Shown here: positions 31,042-34,561 of the stretch, piece after piece | Layout of the letters: each line of letters starts with the position of its first letter | Numbering within the stretch: position 1 is the stretch's first letter | Assembly: GCA_010027605.1 (NCBI GenBank) | Contig: RGUW01000005.1 | Coordinates: 1 to 34,561, forward strand | DNA: 34,561 nt | Reading direction: 5' to 3' | DNA from: Synechococcaceae bacterium WB9_2_112 | Lineage (GTDB): Bacteria > Cyanobacteriota > Cyanobacteriia > PCC-6307 > Cyanobiaceae | Made by a program: the position numbers and the translations under genes | Notes under the pieces: model-generated | Told to the model about the DNA's origin: nothing | Databases searched by the model: none | The model's input: only the letters and a program-made list of their open reading frames with translations

Positions 31042-32174
31042 CTCCACAGGCCCGGAGTCGCAAAGGCCGCAAGGATCGCTTCATGGGCCAGGCGCTGGGT
31101 TTCGGCCAGGGATGTGCCGTATTCCGGCGACTCCACCTGTTTGAGCGCCTGAAGAAAGCGTGGCACCGTGAACTCCTCGGGCAACACTGACAAGAGACCC
31201 ATCTGTTGCGCCAGATCACGGTTCTTCTTGGAGGAGCCAAGGTTCATCACTGGCACACCCGCCGAAAGGGGGAAGACCAGGCCATGGAATTTCATCGAGA
31301 TTGCCGCATCGAAGTAAGACATCAGATCCAGGATCTCACCAGGATCCAGATAACGATTGACCAGGTTATAAAAGGGCGCCAGCCTGGAGAAACGAGCCAA
31401 CCGATAAGCGACGTACACATCAATCGAGTTGAACCAGTAGCTGAGGCTGAAAAAGTACAGATTGTAATATTGCAAAATCTCATCCAAAGCCTGCCGAAGA
31501 CGACTCAGATAGAGCGTATCAGCAGCATTTCTCTCGATACCTTCAAGAACATTTGAGCTGGCAATCGTACGATAATCATAGTAATGATCAGACAGGAAGA
31601 TGGCCATGCTTTTCTGACGCAACTGCTCGGGGGCCACCGTGTTCTCGCAGTGAGCGGCCATGCGTTCCAGCAAGGCCCGCGAGCGGTCCAGGGGAGCCAT
31701 GGCGCTCACCCGAGCAATGGTGCTTGCCAAAGGCCGTACAGAATGCACGATGTCTGGCAGGAACTGAATCGGCCCTGCGCCTGGAGCCAACCCGCTCAGC
31801 AGCTCTGCATCGGCCTCACTGCGGATCCAGGAGACACGCGCCATTCCAAGTGATTGCTGGTAGCGGCTGAGTAAAAAATCCCTGGAGCCAATATCAGCAC
31901 TGATGATGTGAAACGGAGTCCCCGCAGGAAGATGTTCCCAGAAGTATGGCTCGCCGATGATCGCCCCACCACCCACAATCAATCGGGCCTGCCCCTGCTC
32001 CACCCGGCGCCGGATCAGATCAGCAAGATCACGGTCCCCCGCCAGCTCCGAGGGCCTGAGGAAACGCAGCTCAGAACCCGATGGCAACAGGGAGCGAAAG
32101 GCCAGTTTGAAAGCCTCATCACCGGCATTTTTCGAACCGTAATAGCCAAAAATGTAAAACAACGGATTGGCCAT
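31038..32174 (-). CDS. Polysaccharide pyruvyl transferase family protein
   Basis: The 378-aa protein starts FYIFGYYGSKNAGDEAFKLA, the N-terminal G-x-x-G-x-x-N-x-G-D-E pattern of the CsaB-like pyruvyl transferase family. It has a glycine-rich IVGGGAIIGEPYFW and ends with SMKFHGLVFPLSAGVPVMNL, the conserved His/Gly region that binds the donor. Such enzymes transfer pyruvate ketals from phosphoenolpyruvate onto sugars of exopolysaccharide or wall glycans, though some members act otherwise. The ATG at 32174 is preferred to the TTG at 32189. Bases 31,300-31,620 are clearly richer in A+T than the rest of the window, suggesting transfer or relaxed composition. A hairpin separates it from the next upstream gene. 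Confidence 0.85.
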   Translation of the reverse strand: MANPLFYIFGYYGSKNAGDEAFKLAFRSLLPSGSELRFLRPSELAGDRDLADLIRRRVEQGQARLIVGGGAIIGEPYFWEHLPAGTPFHIISADIGSRDFLLSRYQQSLGMARVSWIRSEADAELLSGLAPGAGPIQFLPDIVHSVRPLASTIARVSAMAPLDRSRALLERMAAHCENTVAPEQLRQKSMAIFLSDHYYDYRTIASSNVLEGIERNAADTLYLSRLRQALDEILQYYNLYFFSLSYWFNSIDVYVAYRLARFSRLAPFYNLVNRYLDPGEILDLMSYFDAAISMKFHGLVFPLSAGVPVMNLGSSKKNRDLAQQMGLLSVLPEEFTVPRFLQALKQVESPEYGTSLAETQRLAHEAILAAFATPGLWS

Positions 32175-32189
32175 CACATCCCGATGCAA

Positions 32190-32215
32190 AGCCTCTGAGT
32201 GAACCTAAAGAGGCT
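32190..32215 (-). terminator. Possible weak terminator/attenuator hairpin upstream of the pyruvyl transferase gene
   Basis: On the minus strand AGCCTCT (32215-32209) and AGAGGCT (32196-32190) form a perfect 7-bp stem with a 12-base loop, followed by TTTGC. It lies in the 65-bp gap after the GT61-like gene stop and ends 15 bases before the pyruvyl transferase start. Confidence 0.4.
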
Positions 32216-32239
32216 GGAAACCGGCAGCAGCTTTCGCCT

Positions 32240-33721
32240 TCACTTTGGAGCGAATGACGTCGGAACTGCAGCATCAATGCAGGCTGTGATCAGCGCCATC
32301 GTCCATTCCACGGCACGCGCAAGGTCGCCAACTCGGAACGGTTGGTTGCGAATCTCCAGCACTGGCAGGTCCTCTGCTGGAGGGTCCTGGGCCAACAGGA
32401 CCGAGGGCAGCGTCAACAACGGAGCCGCCCCCTCACACTGCTGACGGTGCCAGTCGGCAATGGCCCCGGCATTGGCACCGGCCACCAACAACAACCCGGG
32501 AATCTCGGGCCGCAGCCACCCCAGCTTGTGCTGCATCGTGCCCTCATGGGTCACATAAAACCGCAAGCCCTCGCTGCGCTGCAGCCAACTGGCGAAGTCA
32601 AGACCCGAGAGACACTCCAGGCCCTCGCCCCCACAGCTGGCGATGATCCGCTTCACCCTCGCAGTGCAGGCACGCTCGCGCTGGCGCATTGCCTCATTCG
32701 CCTGATTGTCATGTTGGTAGGTGAAGCCATCCAGCAGGATCAGAGGATGGTCAAAGCGCTCTCGCAGTGCTGCGATCAGAGCCACATAGAAGGGCTCTTC
32801 GTTGCGCAGCTCACGCCGCCCAGGACCGCGGACCCCCAGGAGCACCAGGGGGCGGGGCCGCCCGGGCGACAGGGATGCGACCGGCTCGGCAGCCAGGGCG
32901 GTGAGCACCGCAGCACGGGCGGCAGCGGTGACCAGAGTTCCGCCCAGGCGAACGCTGGGCCGCTGCGACAGGACAGCAGGATCGAGACGACGCATTCCAG
33001 CGAGCTGGCCCAGGTCGAGAACCGAGTCACAGTCCTGCACGACCTCCAGCTGGTGGTGCGTCGTCAACGCCTGCAACAGGGGGTCGAGCTCGTTCCAGAG
33101 GAAGTGGGCAAAGTTGTCGTTGCCCGCCCGGGCCACCACACGACCTCGGAGTGCTGCGGTGACGTCCTGATCCCCTGGCAGCACGAGCGGCTGATCGGCA
33201 AGGGCATACGCCTCTCCGCATTCGCTGGAGAGCAGTGACCACAGGCTCCCATCAGCGTGGCGCTGCAACAGCAAGCGGTTGCGCTGACTGTCGGCCCGGC
33301 AGGACAGCAGTGCATAGACCCCGTCATCCAACTGCAGCCGAAACCGCTTGCCCCGCAACAGCCAGTCCTGGTAGAGGCGAATCGAACGGGGAAAGACCCA
33401 ACGGTCGAGGGTCATCCGATCCAGCAGCGGCCCCTCCTCAGGGGCACCCAGGGCCCCACAACGCCAAGCCGCCCCATGCAGGTCGGCCTGCGCAAGCGCC
33501 TGAGCCAGACAATCCAGCGCGGCTGAACGGGCGAGCTTCTCCAGGGTCGAGGGCGAAGCCCCCAGAGCCCTGGCCTGCGCCAGAGCCTGGAGGGCACGGC
33601 GCTGGCGCGGCGCCGAACGTCCAGGCCCTGGAGCGACCATCAGCTCATGGGCCAGCGCCAACCAGGGCTCAGCGCCCCCGAGGTCGGATGCGGGAGAACG
33701 GCCGATCACCGGCTCAGCCAC
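32240..33721 (-). CDS. GT61/DUF563-like glycosyltransferase
   Basis: The 493-aa protein has an unrecognised Ala/Leu/Arg-rich helical N-terminus (~100 residues) and a C-terminal domain resembling DUF563/GT61. NDNFAHFLWNELDPLLQAL near residues 200-218 corresponds to the family's N-Y-x-H-W-L-x-E motif. LVLLGVRGPGRRELRNEEPF is the nucleotide-region strand. VTHEGTMQHKLGWLRPEIPG matches the late H-G-A-x-L-x-N-x-x-F/W region. GT61 enzymes transfer xylose or related sugars to glycans or proteins; the sugar here is unknown. Start is GTG at 33721, overlapping the stop of the upstream glycosyltransferase by eight bases, so the two are coupled. No signal peptide is seen. Confidence 0.75.
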   Translation of the reverse strand: MAEPVIGRSPASDLGGAEPWLALAHELMVAPGPGRSAPRQRRALQALAQARALGASPSTLEKLARSAALDCLAQALAQADLHGAAWRCGALGAPEEGPLLDRMTLDRWVFPRSIRLYQDWLLRGKRFRLQLDDGVYALLSCRADSQRNRLLLQRHADGSLWSLLSSECGEAYALADQPLVLPGDQDVTAALRGRVVARAGNDNFAHFLWNELDPLLQALTTHHQLEVVQDCDSVLDLGQLAGMRRLDPAVLSQRPSVRLGGTLVTAAARAAVLTALAAEPVASLSPGRPRPLVLLGVRGPGRRELRNEEPFYVALIAALRERFDHPLILLDGFTYQHDNQANEAMRQRERACTARVKRIIASCGGEGLECLSGLDFASWLQRSEGLRFYVTHEGTMQHKLGWLRPEIPGLLLVAGANAGAIADWHRQQCEGAAPLLTLPSVLLAQDPPAEDLPVLEIRNQPFRVGDLARAVEWTMALITACIDAAVPTSFAPK

Positions 33722-34561
33722 ACCACTGCGTCAACCAACGATGCCGCCAGAGGCCGCCGGGCAGCCAACGGCTGGCTGGCCCCCGCTGCCGATGCAGATA
33801 CCAGAGTCGGTTGAGCTGAAAACTGCGGGCGTTGTACCCAGCCAGAACGGGATCCTCGGCGATGGTGCAACTCTGCTGCGGATTGGACGCGACCATGGCC
33901 GCATGGGCGAACCGACCATCGAGCCACTCCACATCGGGGCTGGCCAGCAAGCGGTCGCGGTAATCCAGGTCCTCCCAGTAGGCGGGGTAGTAACGCTCGT
34001 CGAAGACGCCGACCCGGTCCCAGGCCAGAGCGCTCAGCAGGAACGCCGAAAACGCCCGCTCGCCCGGCAACAGCGCCAGAAACTGCGGACGCCCCGGATC
34101 CATGGCGGCCAGGGCCCGGGCCAGCACCCCTGCAGGAAACACCACATCGTGGTTCGCGATCAACGCCAGGGGGGCGTCAGGAAAGGCCAGCAGGATCTGG
34201 TTCCAGGCGCTGGCCACCCCGCTGTTGCCAAAGGGCCGGGCCACACGCACCACCTGCACGCCGGGACAACCCTGCTGCTCCAGGTCAGACAGCGCCCGAC
34301 GCAGTGCCTGGGCCTCGGAATCGCCCCGATTGCCACTCTGATCGACGATCGCCAGCGTATGCACCGGCACGTCAAGGCTCTGCAGCAGCCGCTGCAGGTG
34401 GGCCAGACCGTTCACGACCGGCACCCCGAGCAGCGGTAACACCCCAGGCTCTGACGCTGGGGGCTGCAGCCGTGCCAGCCCTTGCCAGAACACGTCGAGC
34501 AGCTGGCCGTCGGCACTGCGTTCGCAGACATTGGCCAGCGTGCGCCAGAGCGGCACGCAAC
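33714..34561 (-). CDS. GT-A fold glycosyltransferase (5' end possibly outside the window)
   Basis: About 280 residues are visible. The GT2-like pattern is LLGVPVVNGLAHLQRLLQSL, LAIVDQSGNRGDS, RPFGNSGVASAWNQILLAFP and LALIANHDVVFPAGVLARAL (acidic HDV in place of DxD). PAYWEDLDYRDRLLASPDVE is the typical C-terminal W-E-D-x-D-Y-x-x-R motif. It would add one sugar to a surface glycan on the cytosolic face. A GTG at 34556 could be the start, but the frame stays open to the window edge, so the 5' end is uncertain. It is the first visible gene of a minus-strand group with the GT61-like and pyruvyl transferase genes. Confidence 0.85.
   Translation of the reverse strand, partial: CVPLWRTLANVCERSADGQLLDVFWQGLARLQPPASEPGVLPLLGVPVVNGLAHLQRLLQSLDVPVHTLAIVDQSGNRGDSEAQALRRALSDLEQQGCPGVQVVRVARPFGNSGVASAWNQILLAFPDAPLALIANHDVVFPAGVLARALAAMDPGRPQFLALLPGERAFSAFLLSALAWDRVGVFDERYYPAYWEDLDYRDRLLASPDVEWLDGRFAHAAMVASNPQQSCTIAEDPVLAGYNARSFQLNRLWYLHRQRGPASRWLPGGLWRHRWLTQWCG

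Noticed and set aside
1-34561. HIP1 octamer GCGATCGC as a marker of the genome
   Set aside because: By eye I find only about four copies (near 2229, 6367, 8116 and 17537), too few to call it enriched, though this fits a picocyanobacterium where HIP1 is not abundant.

Overview
The window looks like chromosomal DNA of a GC-rich picocyanobacterium of the Cyanobium / freshwater Synechococcus type. The basis is the tight order ndhL - DUF3007 gene - trpA, a cytochrome c6-like protein, a Nif11-domain protein, DUF3007 itself, and densely packed genes with strong third-position G+C. Species identity is inference; no rRNA or other marker gene is present.

Left part (1-13,269), mostly housekeeping. It holds the 3' part of an RND efflux pump gene, a small membrane protein gene, an intronless tRNA-Leu(UAA), ndhL (NDH-1 subunit), a DUF3007 membrane protein, trpA, two SAM methyltransferases, a small single-pass membrane protein, a PLP aminotransferase, a YciI-like protein and a c6-like cytochrome. 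An SbcD-like nuclease and a YhaN/SbcC-like ATPase follow; as printed they read through as one open frame, most likely because of a single-base shift near 9,494. A GNAT acetyltransferase and a Nif11-cupin fusion, both overlapping their upstream neighbours, end this part.

Middle (13,288-24,628). A small orphan gene with a strong Shine-Dalgarno sequence faces away from a TPR-glycosyltransferase gene across a 139-bp gap that contains a perfect palindrome. After a protein built from two copies of an unrecognised ~120-residue unit comes a minus-strand operon of five genes joined by 1- to 4-base overlaps or a 2-base gap. It encodes a two-catalytic-domain glycosyltransferase, a parvulin-type PpiC isomerase, an ABC exporter with a cyclic-nucleotide-binding domain and an inactive C39-like domain, an HlyD adaptor and a small membrane protein. 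This is a type I secretion module wired to a glycosyltransferase and a foldase.

Right part (24,697-34,561). A plus-strand cassette of four genes (a 726-aa unknown, a methyltransferase, a helical unknown, and a protein with a GH130/GH43-like beta-propeller signature) is followed by minus-strand genes for a polysaccharide pyruvyl transferase-like protein in visibly lower-GC DNA, a GT61/DUF563-like glycosyltransferase and a GT-A glycosyltransferase cut by the window edge. Taken together, 13.8-34.6 kb appears to be a cell-surface glycoconjugate or glycoprotein synthesis and export locus. The secreted substrate is not visible here. No CRISPR array, insertion sequence, rRNA or prophage was seen, and no stretch over 300 bases lacks a gene.
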